From Hortaea werneckii (Eukaryota > Ascomycota > Dothideomycetes > Mycosphaerellales > Teratosphaeriaceae): a stretch of 64,000 nt of DNA. Shown piece by piece: positions 10,374 to 21,219 of this stretch (positions are counted from its first letter, which is position 1; every line of letters starts with the position of its first letter). The stretch spans positions 1-64,000 of the forward strand of contig JBAOKB010000052.1 in assembly GCA_037044905.1 (NCBI GenBank), given 5' to 3'. The position numbers were made by a program, and so were the translations under genes. A model generated the notes under the pieces. That model was not told the DNA's origin, searched no databases, and was given only the letters and a program-made list of their open reading frames with translations.

Positions 10374-12344
10374 TTACCGCGAGTCCCTTGTCGGTTGAAG
10401 ACAAGGTGGGACGCCTCTCTTGATCTCCGTCAGCCAGCGCATGATCTTGTTACCATGGCCTACTTTCGCCTCGTCCGTATCCAGCATAGTAAAACACTCA
10501 CGGATCTGCGGGATGGCTGATAGACGCAAGATGAGCTGTTCATATTTTTGAAACCAAGATCTGCCGCCGTGCTCTTTGTAGAGTCTGAAGATGCATACGT
10601 CGATTGAGAGCGGCTTCCTGCTTGAGTGTGAAGTAACCAGGCGGCTATTTGCCTTGTCAATCGAGATCAGCAATACGTTAAGCTCACCCGACGACAGCAT
10701 GTCAAAATAGCGCGGATGCAGTTCGTGATTCGTGCCCAGCATTACCTTTTGCATTCTGATTGCTGGGTGAGAAGCGAGCACTAAGCCGAGCCATGAGTGA
10801 TCGTTGTCATCGGGGCTGATAACGAGGACCTTGCGATCTTTTGAGAGGGAACGCTCAACAAAGTACTGTAGTTGTAGGAGCTTCGAGGCCTTGTCCTTCT
10901 CTGTGACAAGATAAGAAAGAACCAAAGACTGGCGCGGCAGACCCGTGGATGTGGCGGCTTGGAGTTTTTCAGTGGGTTCTTGTCTTGGCCTTGATGGAAC
11001 TCGAACCCTCGCCTCCGCTGCTGCACCCACCTGGATCATGATGGGTCCGGCGGAGAACCTCCTGTGACTACAGGCCTCAAGCCCTCGAAGCTGACTGACA
11101 GTAAGACCGGCACCGAGGATCAGCTGGACCGGTTTTACAATTGTTTGCTTCCTTAGCAGATCTTGAATCTGGCTGACATGATCGCAGGACTTTCCCGTGG
11201 TCATTTCCTCCACGTGTTCTAACACCAAGACCGAGACGTGAGAGAGTGCGATGTATTCCTGACCAACGCAGCCAAGGAGGCCCGCTGGAGTGGTGCATAC
11301 AATGCTGCCTTCCAGCGAGGGAGGAGCCTTGCTATCCCTCATGTCGCTGTAGTTCCCGAAAACCACAATGCTGAATCAAATCATTAGTCGACGCGCTTTT
11401 CATGATGTCGAACTGTTGCATTTACTCACTGTGGTTCTTTGTCAAACGCATTCAGAGACCTTGCAAGCGCTTCACATTTTTCACGGGTCGGAGCAACATA
11501 AATCGCAGATGGGCGTTCGGGTCTCGGCTCTCTGCTTTTCGCACGAGACCGAGACGAGCCGTTGTAGTACCCATCGAGCAAAGAAAGCTTGACAGTAAGT
11601 AATTCTCCGGCACCTGCAGTTGGAAGAAGTCAGCGACAAAGACTGGATCCCCACGGACTGTTCATTGTTTCACTCACTGTGTCTGCCATACACAACGACC
11701 GACTCGCCACGACGAAGTGGTTGCAGGATAGAAGCTTGGTCTTTCGTTGGCAAAGAAGGGAGGGTATGTGAAAGACGTTCCAAAGGTACATTGCTGCCAA
11801 GCAAAGACTTCCAGCTGGACTGCTGTGGCTGGAGTGTCTGCATCCCACGTGCTACCGGCTGTGGCTCCGGCAGCAGTGTAGGCCTTGAGGACGAAGACAT
11901 GGTGGCCGAGGGTTGAGGATTGCTGTTTGGTACCTGTACGGAGCCGCGACTTTGCTGCGGCACAGAGCTGATGCGGTCCGGCCTGTTAACAAATACCTCC
12001 CCCGGAGACTTCTCCTTGACGGCCACAGGGTAATCGGTGTCCTTTGACGCCAAGGAACGTCCTGCTGGTCCCGTGCCGTCTTCAGCGATCTCGCCTTCCT
12101 CGCTCAAGTCAATGCTGACGCGCTTAAATGGCAATCTGGAGCCCCCACGGGCCTCCGGATTGCCATCGTCAGGCGAGCGCTCGCGCTTGCGGCCAGCTGC
12201 TGATGACATTGCCGAGCTGGCATCGTTCGGAGCAGCTCCCGGCGCGTAATGGTCTGGAAAACCACGACGCGCGCGAACCCTTGGGTCAAGGATGAAAGAT
12301 CCGTTACTTGCGACCCTGTCGCCAGAGCCCTCGTAGGACGACAT
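10374..12344 (-). CDS. degenerate DEAD-box helicase-like protein
   Basis: Minus-strand exons 12344-11678, 11613-11430 and 11370-10374 join in frame to about 615 aa; donors are GTGAGT and acceptors are CAG. Residues 1 to about 190 are a low-complexity, charged, probably disordered leader with a KRERSPDD-type basic patch and EEGEIAEDG. From about residue 195 the order of an SF2 core is recognisable: a Q-motif-like DQASILQPL, a Walker-A position reading GRHSAGELL instead of GSGKT, motif Ia as APTREKCEAL, motif Ib as TTPAGLL, and the DEAD position as LEHVEE. A second RecA-like half follows (KDRKVLVISP, LLISIDKANSR) without the HRxGR arginine-finger motif. ATPase activity is therefore unlikely, and a scaffolding or RNA-binding role is inference. 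Splicing across the motif-bearing exon supports a real gene rather than a pseudogene. Confidence 0.72.
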
Positions 12345-13376
12345 CTGTCTCAAAGCGAGAGAAGTCAACGCTCGTCAAAGAGGGGAGGTAATGTATGTGG
12401 AAGGACGACTGAACGTGTTGGATGGATTTGAAGAAAAGAGAAGTCTTGTGGCAACATTGATGACTGCTAGTGGCTGCTGAAAGCGGCAGCTTCGAAGTTG
12501 AAAAGAGGGAAAGAACGACCCGGAGCGGACACGTGAGAATGACTTAGGTGCCCGTCGGTGACGAAGCTTCCTACCTGCTGTGAATGGAAATACATTATAC
12601 AATACAAGGGCCCACCTAGAGGCTTTTAACGACCAGTACAGCGTAATGACTGAAGAGTAAGGAGCAATGCACTTGAGTTGTCTTTCAACCGGGTTTTGAG
12701 GCTCCACGTTCTGCAGATCTGAGCAGTTGATTCCCGTGCAGCTAGGCCTGCGACACGCCTGCGTAAGGGACTTGGGGTTCACAATGGCTCATTGGCAGTC
12801 TCGGGTAAAGTCCCAAGTTGTTGCCTGTCAGTTGACGAGAAGCAAGACTGTTGATGTCAAGACGCGGCAATAAGTCCCCCAAAGGTCTCAGGGTGGTGGT
12901 GATGTCCCTTGTGTATGGCGCATACTTTGATGATTCCAAATCCATCCTAGATCTCACAACAGCTTTCATGTTTTTCTTTCTTCTACCAGCGATTGCAAAT
13001 TCGAATGCTTCCAATGTTGTCAGGGAGAAAGATGGAGAGCAGGTGAAGCAACCTTGTGCCCATGGGGAACCTTGGCGCCACGGTGCGGGCCGATGGACCC
13101 CGCCCGAATGGGTCACTTGTCTCAGGCCCATGTGAATGCAAGTGACGTTGAATTGCAGACAACTGCAGGTGGTGCACACATACAGACATTATCGAGGGCG
13201 CCGCAAGACAATAACACAATAACAGGACTTCTGTTTGCCCTAGAAGCGACGCGACCGATGCGCAAAACGAGCGCAAGGACTCCGTCCACTACCAGTCGCA
13301 TTGAGTGGGCTGGGCTGCGACACGTACACACTCGAGGCGGCAAGTGAACAATCGAACACCTACGAACTCCTCAGCA
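12345..13376. other. divergent intergenic region
   Basis: This lies between the helicase-like gene (-) and SPT20 (+), so it should hold both promoters. Open frames on either strand are short and show no family features. Confidence 0.45.
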
Positions 13377-16300
13377 ATGGCCACGGCAGTGGCACGGCCT
13401 GCTGGTGCGCCAGTTCGCCAACGCGATCGTCTCCCCAAACTGTCGCTCTCCAAACGTGGAAGCGGCCTAGATGGCGACCGTTCCAGCGACGCGCCGCCTC
13501 AGAAAAAGCGCAAGCTTACCGAACCCTTCGTACGCGACACTGCATACATCCTTCGCAAGCATAAGGGCAAGCCGCCTTCCATAGTATTGCATCTGCATAA
13601 CACCCATTTCAAGTTTCACGGGCAGGAGGGCAGCTACGCATATGATAGTCCGATGAAGTTCGTGTTGGAGCACCTGCGCAAGGGGACTGTGCCTCATGAG
13701 ATGATTGAGGAGCTTCTAGTGAGCGGAGTACCTTGGTACGATGGATGCTTGATCGTCGAGGTACGAAACTACAAGACCAGGGAGGGGGAGGACACAGTAG
13801 GAAATGGGAAGAAGGATGGAGGAGGTCCAGATGGCAAGTTCTCCATGCATCGGTACAATGAGCACGTCACGCCATCGGCGTTTGCACCATACCCAAATAA
13901 AGCGAAGTCTGCAGAAGAGCAAGGGACCAAAGACGGAAGCAGCACCAGTGATACGCCGGAAAAGGAGAAGGAGAAAAGCAAGGAGAAGGCCAGTAAAGAC
14001 GGCGGGCCACAGATATTCACGACAGTGCTCCACCCGACAGCTCTGACCCAGCACCACGAAATCATGCTTCTTGCCAACACGCCTGCCTCGGAACTTCGCA
14101 GTAATAACAAGAAAAAGAGCTCGACCGATGCGTCGCAGCCGCCCACGCCCTCTGTCCCGCCAACCCCGACTGCAACTTCTCGAGGGCCTCTGAGTCAACA
14201 GCAAAAAATGTGTTTGGAAGAAGGAGATATATACGCATTCCAGTCGGACCTTCTCCTTGCAACTGAACCGCCGCTCTTCCTGGACCCAGTCAGCACACCT
14301 CAGGATGCTGATCGTGTGCTAGAGATACTCTCGGATCCCCTTCATTCTGCCACACCACCTGAAGCTAAGACTCGTAAGCGCACAACAGCGGAGATGGCTG
14401 CCGATGACGCACAGGCCGCAGAGCAAGAGCGCCGGATGCTTATTATGGATGAGCGTCTTAAACCTCTTTCTACCTCGGCCGCCGCTGGAGGCCTACAGGG
14501 TGATGGTCAGGGAGGCGCTGCTGCGGCGCTGGGCTTCTCACGCTTCAAGACGTTGGAAATGGTGCGTGCGAGACACGAAGAGCAAGAACGCGTGCGCAAA
14601 GACGAAGAGGCGAGGCAAGCGGTCGAGCGGAAGGCCGCCGAGGAGCAAAACCAGAGGCAACAAGCGCTCCTGCAGCACCAGGCCAAACAGAAAGAAATGC
14701 TGCTACAACAGCAGCGCGCTCACCACGCAGCACAGGGCGGTGGAAATCCTAACATGATGGCACAGAGGAACGAGATGTTGCGACAACAGCAACAGCAACA
14801 GCAGCAGCAAAGGCAGCAGATGGAGCAAGCGCAGCAATTGGCGGCGCAGCAGGCAAATTCTGCACAGCATGGTCATCCTCAACAGCAAAATACACAGGCA
14901 ATGATGCAACAGGGCGGCCAAGGCTTCCAGCAGCCTCAGCAAGTTTCGCAGATGGGTGGTGCTCAAGGTAGCCCTCTTGCGCGACAGCAGACGCCCATGC
15001 TAAATTCGAGCCCGATGATGCCTCAGGGTGGCTTCCCAATGCAACCACAAGGATCGAATCAAGGCGGCGCTGGAAGCCCCGCTAGACCAACAAGTGCGAT
15101 GATGGCAGGACGGAACGTTTCAATGGCTAGACAGGGTAGTCAACAGCAAGGTAAGTGGCACATGCTCTTCTTTCATAGAACGAAGCGTGTACAAAGTTCG
15201 AGCAAAATGGCTGACGAAATCTTTTTCATACTTCGCAGGCAGCACCCACAATACGCCTCAGATCGCCCAGGGGACACCGTCGATGCCTCAAGCTATGCCT
15301 AACAGACAGATGACCCAGACGCCACGCCTGCCGCCTGGCAGTCCTGCGGCAGGCATGCAGATGGGGACTCCGAATAGTGGTCACATGCCTGCCATGCAGC
15401 CAACGCCACATATGAATGGCTCACAAAACGGATTCACGCCTGAGCAACTGGCCATGCTCCAAAGACAACAGTCTATACAACAACAGCAGCAACATTCCGC
15501 CTCCCCTGCACCTGGCGCTGGTGGACAAGGTGGATTGCCGCAGAACATGACGCCCGAACAGTTCCAAGCCATCTCTGTTCAGGGCCAGCAGAGAATGCGT
15601 CATCAGCAGCAGCAGCTCATGATGGCGCAGCGGAGCGGGAACCAACCACTGGCTAACCACTGGCAAATGCAGATGCAACAGCAGCAGAATAGAGAAATGC
15701 AAGCGAGGCGCATCCGGGAAATGCAGGCTCTCCAGCAAGCGCAACAGCAGGGCATGGTTGGCGGCGGAGGCGGGCATGGCCATCCACAGCAGACTCCTGG
15801 AGGGCATCCCCAGATGCAGCCCAACCAAATGCAAAACCAGATGCAAGTCAACCAACATCCGCAACAAATGCAAGGCGGGCAGGGCGGGAACCCTCAGCAG
15901 ATGGCAACGCCTGACCAAATGGCACAAGCCCAACAACGGTCTCAGCAGATGGCTTTCCAGCGACAAGTCTCGAACCAGCTTGCACCTTACGTGCAGCAGT
16001 ACGGCGGATGGCAGAACATCCCGCCGCAGGTCGTGCAGACCATGCCACCGGCGCTTCAAAACTTCTTGCGGCAGCAGAAGATGCGGGCCGCCCAGCAACA
16101 ACAGCAGCAGCAGCAGGGACAGATGAGCCAAGCGCAGATGCAACAGCAGCAGATGAGGATGTTGCAGATGCAGCAGCAACAGCAACAGCAACAACAACAA
16201 GGCAACATGAACAACGGCGGCGGCAGCAACCAGGGCAGCGCAGCAGGCGGCGATAACGTCGTACCTGCCGGCGCGCCCAACCCGCAATACATGCAGGCCT

Positions 16301-16509
16301 TGCGATCCAACCGCGACGCCCTGGCCCAGCAGATGCAGATGCAGGGCCATATGCAGAACATGCAGCAGCAGAACAACGCGATGGGGATGGGAGGGATGCG
16401 GGGCGGGTCGCAAGGAGGAGGTGTTGGTGGGGGAGCAGGGCAGAATGGTGATGATTTGCAGCAGCATTTTGCGAATATGGCGAATGCGTTGCAGAGGCCT
16501 GGGGTGTGA
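13377..16509 (+). CDS. spt20: SAGA complex subunit Spt20
   Basis: Structural subunit of the SAGA histone acetyltransferase/deubiquitinase coactivator, needed for complex integrity and TBP recruitment (family knowledge). Exons 13377-15150 and 15239-16509 (gtaagt donor, cttcgcag acceptor) give about 1014 aa. The Spt20 domain lies near residues 40-200: a KKRKLTEPFVRDTAYIL entry, LRKHKGKPPSIVLHLH, a PYDSPMKF-like segment (AYDSPMKFVLEHLR), GTVPHEMIEEL and WYDGCLIVEV. After this come a Glu/Lys-rich segment, a GFSRFKTLEMVRARHEEQERVR helix and a long Gln/Met/Gly-rich C-terminal half with CAG-type glutamine runs (near 14780-14815 and 16170-16203). The start is the ATG with a favourable context just before the first basic residues; the in-frame codons upstream have no support. 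Confidence 0.93.
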
Positions 16510-18396
16510 TCGGTTTTGATGCGCTGGGTTGACGAAGGGGGTCGTGATGCGGGCAGGGTGGATGGGATCGAGTTTCTCTCTGGGCCGTCTCGAAAAATTC
16601 GGTCATTGTTTTTGGCAAGGGCGGCAAACTCTGCGGTAATGCTGCTTTATTTCCTTCATGTTTCCCCGTTCGCTTGGAGATTAAGTAGGATTGGCGGGAC
16701 GAGGATAGAGAGTGCAACGAGATACGTTTCCAAGACTCAGCCTAGCTTACATGATTCTGTCGTCTTTCCGTACAATATAAGTTCAATGCGCAAAGGCTGA
16801 GATAGCGCGTTCAGGAGATCAGCGGATCGCCGTGGCGTGTCCGGTCTGGGTCTGCTCCTGCCCAAACGGGAAGGCACCGACTTCGTAGTTTCACACCTGT
16901 TATTTTGCGCCTGTTTGTAATCTCATGCGCAACCGCTTCAGCCTGTCGTTCCTGAAAATGTGAACCCATTGCTAGATGCTTTACAGGTCTAAATCTTGTC
17001 TGCTCAGATCCGACACAGTCTACCTAGCCAAAAGGACTTTTACCGGACCACCTTGGAAAAGGGCAACACTGCTAGAGACACTTCTTTTTGAAACGCCGTG
17101 TACTTGATCAGCAGAAGAGTGCGACTAGTGACACCGACCAACCATTTGACGACTGGATCCAAACATCTTTACGTCATGGCCCTTCCTTCGCGCGCATCAC
17201 TATAGGCATCTGCATACGTGAAGGAAGCCGAGCAGCGGAGGACTCATGCAAGGGGGCAGAGGCTGTGCAGAAGCGGTCAACTTTTCGAGCATGTCTTGCC
17301 ATTGTATTTGCACTTCGCCTCGTACACGTCTTTGTGCAGGAGCTGGCCAGAAGCAGCAAGTGAAGCTTCTTTCGAATGGATACGGTTGAGTATATGAGCA
17401 GGAGAGTCGAACGGTTTCTATGGTCGACATGTGTTTCGAAGCTGGATGGCAACGAATCGCGAGTCTACCTACCTAGGTGGGCAGGTATGGACAATCACGA
17501 TTTCTGGTTATCTACAAGACAGGAACATACGGCAGACGAGCATGGTCGCAGTCGCCTATGCCCATGGAATTGCAGGTTGAAGCTGTCTCAATGACGTCCA
17601 GCCTACGCGCTGGTGCTCTGATCCATGAGCTACGAGTGCACTCTATCTCTCTCGCGACCAACAAGGCCATTCTTCTTGCCGCGGACTCAGTCGTCACTCA
17701 ATCGTCAACGGCAGCTGGCTCGATGTTCAGGAAGGTCTTACCCGTCTCACAGGTACCAACTTCCTTTTGCCGTGCCGGCCGAGCCGCCAAGAGGCGAGCT
17801 CATCACGATTCAAGATGACTTACCTGCAGGAACGTATGCAATGGCATCGCATCTACGACAATTTTTCCCATCGGGGATTGCGTGGAAGGTGTTCGAGGCA
17901 AAGAGGCTGCTGTCGCGGTCGTTCTGTGGCCGTGGTACAAAGCGCAGCCTCGAGCAGAATTCCCGGAACAACGCACGCTACTGCACAGCGCCCATGTACG
18001 CCATCGCCGTGGCCGTCGAGTGACAAAGTGACAGAACGTCCGGCACCAGCGACGAGTTGGACGAGAAGCACCGGGGAGAGGGCCGCTAGCATCCAAACGC
18101 GGAAGCGTCATTGGAGGAGCGAAGCCAATCTCCCTCTCCACGCCGAGCTAGAGATTCGCCATGTGCTTGGCTCCAACGCTATCTACCAACTCTACTGCCA
18201 ACCCTCGTCGTGTTAGAGTGCCGGCGCTCTCCTACCCTCATTTTGTCTGTGGCAATCAACATTCCCTTGGATCATGTCTTAACTGCCGCAAGCCAGACTG
18301 CATACCATGTTTGCTACCGATCTATCCCATCACTCCACCTGAGACAGCCCGTCACGCGGCTCCCGAACATCTCGGCCGGCTGCCGTGCTCCCTACG
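16510..18396. other. long intergenic stretch, no gene supported
   Basis: About 1.9 kb without a recognisable gene. Several overlapping short frames at 17480-18220 are open but conflict with one another and show no domain, so I do not call them. The stretch should include the SPT20 3' region and the promoter of the arylsulfotransferase gene. Confidence 0.45.
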
Positions 18397-20199
18397 ATGA
18401 AACTTCTTCCCACCGACCGAACACGAGTGTTGCGCATCGCCTTGGTCACACTGCTGTCCTTGGGCGCTGTGCTGCTTGCTCTCGCCATACTGCAACATGT
18501 CTTGGTCCCTGTGCTTGTATGGGTGGCGCCAGCTCTCGAGCGACCCTTCTACGACCTGGGATTCTTCGGCCCTTATCCCACGCAAGACTATGTTTCGTTC
18601 CACCTTTCGAGCCCGCGAGCGAGCATAGTAGAATGGGACGAATCCTGCGATGACGGCTATGTCTTTCTGGATCCCAATGGCCCTTCTGTCGATCACCGGG
18701 GTCCACTGATCGTGGATGCAAAGGGGCGCCTGGTTTGGACGAGCGATGCTTTCGAGACAACTACCAATCTGAAGCTGCAAGAGTATGATGGTGCGGAATA
18801 CCTCACATTCTGGTCAGGGCATAAGGCGAAGACGATGGGCACTGGGCTGTACTACATGATGGACAATAATTACACCATTGCGCACACAGTAGACGCGGTC
18901 GGGCAGGATCTCCACGGCGATCTCCACGAATTCAAGATCACAGAGGACAACACTGCGCTCCTGACAGTCTACAACCTCACCAATGCTGATCTGACGGGAA
19001 TGGGCTGGTTCAGGGGTGCGAATGGCTGGATAACCGACTCCGTGTTTCAAGAAGTAGACATTGCCACTGGCGAGCTCCTTTTCGAATGGAGCGCTTCTCA
19101 CCATTTCAAAGCCGAGCTAAGCTTCATGTGGAATCCCTTCGGCGGATACAGCGACAGCAGTCCCTTCGATTTCTTCCACATCAACAGCGTGGAGAAGGAC
19201 CGCAATGGCAACTATCTGATTTCCTCCCGCCACTTCCACTCTGTCATGACAGTCGATGGAAAGACAGGCGAGATCCTCTGGGAGCTAGGCGGCCATAGCA
19301 CGGACTTTGAGGATCTGTCAGATGGCAAGGCGAGTGGGTTCAGCTGGCAACACGATGCGCGCTGGATCAACGAAGCCGAAGGCCTCATCTCCCTTTTCGA
19401 CAACGGAGTCGCCTGGCCACATGTTGATGTGCCGTACAGCGAAGGCAGGATCATCAAGCTGGACTTCGACGATATGACGGCGGAGCTGGTGCAGTCTTTC
19501 ATCTCCCCCTCCCATCCCCGTTCCTCCTCCCAGGGCTCCATCATTCCTCTCCAGACACCCGAGGGAGCCGATCACATCTTCATCGGCTGGGGCTCATCCG
19601 CCGCCTTCTCCGAATTTACGCCCGAAGGCCAATTACTCTGCGAAACCCACTTCGCCGCTTCGGGTCTCTGGTGGTGGGAACGCATCAAATCCTACCGGGC
19701 CTACAAGACGCCCTCCTGGAGCGCGACGCCGAAGGACTGGGACCCAAGCGCGCAAATCGAATCCGGATCCCTGTTCGTCAGCTGGAACGGCGCCACGGAC
19801 GTGGCGTTCTGGGAGCTTTCCGGCCGCAGAGCCGGAGAAGACGGTGCTGCCGAATGGCAAGTCATCGACATCATCGAGAAAGAGGACTTCGAGGACTCCT
19901 TCCTCTTACCCTCCAGCAGCAACGACGCCTCCTCGTCCTTCGACGAATACCGCGTCGCGGCTCTCGACCGCGAGCACGGCTTCCTGCGCTACTCGAACAC
20001 GACCTCCCCGCCCGCTTCCTCCGGCTTCCTCGGTTTCTTCAGCTATGCGCTGATGATTCTCTCGGCGCTGGCGGTTGTGGCGGGCGTGGGGGGTTATTGG
20101 CTCGGCAAGAAAAAAGGTTGGTCCTTGCCCGATTGGAGGCATTATGCGGCCAGCGCGCAGGCCGTCATTGATCGGAGTAAGTATCAGAAACTCTGGTGA
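18397..20199 (+). CDS. membrane-anchored arylsulfotransferase-family protein
   Basis: Single exon of 600 aa. Residues 1-10 are basic, then a signal anchor (IALVTLLSLGAVLLALAILQ) is followed by a large extracytoplasmic domain. Family marks are GPLIVDAKGRLVW, LTFWSGHK, a D-LHGDLHEFKI segment, DFFHINSVEKDRNGNYLISSRH and KTGEILWELGG. These fit the fungal arylsulfotransferase (ASST/Arylsulfotran_2) beta-propeller, which in bacteria moves sulfate between phenolic compounds; the fungal substrate is unknown. A second hydrophobic segment near residues 550-575 (FLGFFSYALMILSALAVVAG), followed by a LGKKKGW basic stretch, gives a C-terminal membrane anchor. Upstream in-frame codons begin with GTG, so the first ATG at 18397 is taken. 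Reaction assignment is by family only. Confidence 0.85.
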   Translation: MKLLPTDRTRVLRIALVTLLSLGAVLLALAILQHVLVPVLVWVAPALERPFYDLGFFGPYPTQDYVSFHLSSPRASIVEWDESCDDGYVFLDPNGPSVDHRGPLIVDAKGRLVWTSDAFETTTNLKLQEYDGAEYLTFWSGHKAKTMGTGLYYMMDNNYTIAHTVDAVGQDLHGDLHEFKITEDNTALLTVYNLTNADLTGMGWFRGANGWITDSVFQEVDIATGELLFEWSASHHFKAELSFMWNPFGGYSDSSPFDFFHINSVEKDRNGNYLISSRHFHSVMTVDGKTGEILWELGGHSTDFEDLSDGKASGFSWQHDARWINEAEGLISLFDNGVAWPHVDVPYSEGRIIKLDFDDMTAELVQSFISPSHPRSSSQGSIIPLQTPEGADHIFIGWGSSAAFSEFTPEGQLLCETHFAASGLWWWERIKSYRAYKTPSWSATPKDWDPSAQIESGSLFVSWNGATDVAFWELSGRRAGEDGAAEWQVIDIIEKEDFEDSFLLPSSSNDASSSFDEYRVAALDREHGFLRYSNTTSPPASSGFLGFFSYALMILSALAVVAGVGGYWLGKKKGWSLPDWRHYAASAQAVIDRSKYQKLW

Positions 20200-20586
20200 G
20201 AGCTAGGAGCAGGAGAGTAGATGTGCTTGCGGGTGCGGATCACGATCCTGTATCCGCTAGATGCGGAGAATGAGAGATGGGGGGTTTTGTGCGCTCTTGG
20301 TCCTTCACGTGAACCCTTTTTGAAGGGTATAGGATGTCTTGTGTCCGTTCTAGGAGCGATTGGAAATTCTTCGAATTCTTGGGACAGTAAGCATGGCGAT
20401 GGCGTTCCTCGGATGGTTCTTGTAAAAAGGGGAGGAGTTATGGGCTCAACAGGAGCGTGTGGATACGGGTCTTCTTTTTTGGAAATGGGGATTTTATGTC
20501 CCTAGGTACGTATATATTGCATAGGTCGACCTTGAGACGTGTAGATACCCTTTGTCGACTATCGACTCTATGTACTTGGACTTCTC

Positions 20587-20604
20587 TTTTTTTTTTTTTT
20601 TTTT
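20587..20604 (+). repeat. poly-T tract
   Basis: Eighteen consecutive T residues followed by a CT-rich run, in the 3' flank of the arylsulfotransferase gene. Confidence 0.9.
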
Positions 20605-20808
20605 CTCTCTCTGTTCCATACCTTCTTCGACGACCAGGCAAGTCGACAACAATAAGGCGCGCTGGCCTCACCAGTTCGGTCTGATCTCGGGGAGGTAGAT
20701 CCAGGTCCAGTTTTTCGTTCTGACTGTGAAATGCCCAGGCCCCATGCCACTTAAAGATGTCAGCTTGTTTTCGCCCCCAAATAACAAATCCTCATCACCC
20801 TCCCACTT

Positions 20809-20834
20809 CCCCCCCCCCCCCCCCCCCCCCCCCC
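20809..20834 (+). repeat. poly-C tract
   Basis: About 26 consecutive C residues in non-coding DNA. True length may differ because such runs are prone to sequencing and replication slippage. Confidence 0.85.
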
Positions 20835-21219
20835 TGCTCAATTTCAAATCCTTCGCGTGCTGCTGGCGTGTTCCATCTTTCCCGGCTTTATCTTCCATAG
20901 CGCCTGTGGCGCCATTCCTATCACTGCTCGCGAGGTTGGCATCAACGAGAAAAGAGTGGATGGCTGTGCAGATCTGTTGGTTTGGCGTGGCGGGGAAAGG
21001 CGATACTGCAGGATTGTGGATTTGGGGGAGATGAGTATTCCCCAGAATCGTACAGGGGTTTCAAGGATGGTAGATCTCTTAATGAAGTCGAGGTAGAGCT
21101 TTTCGTTTTGTTTCTGCTCTCCATCCGTTCTTTTTGGATTGGCTGCGTGGTGGAGCGATTGTGACGTGAGAATATCGAAGGGCACCTGGGCGCTTGATTT
21201 GACGGTGTGAGCCACGACC

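Larger units (their letters stand above)
20200..21219. other. intergenic with two homopolymer tracts
   Basis: No supported gene. The stretch contains an 18-nt T run and a 26-nt C run (listed separately), the 3' region of the arylsulfotransferase gene and the promoter of the next gene. Confidence 0.45.

Noticed and set aside
10985..11005. ggaactcgaacc, resembling a tRNA B-box on the minus strand
   Set aside because: It lies inside a coding exon and no acceptor, anticodon or D stems can be drawn around it.
15421..16467. Long minus-strand frame rich in Leu/His opposite SPT20
   Set aside because: It is the antisense of the CAG/CAA glutamine runs of Spt20; Leu-rich antisense frames are a by-product of polyglutamine coding.
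17477..18216. Overlapping plus-strand frames that look partly coding
   Set aside because: Three frames compete, a trial splice (donor near 17752, acceptor near 17826) gives a basic Arg/Ser-rich peptide with no family character, and no start context stands out.
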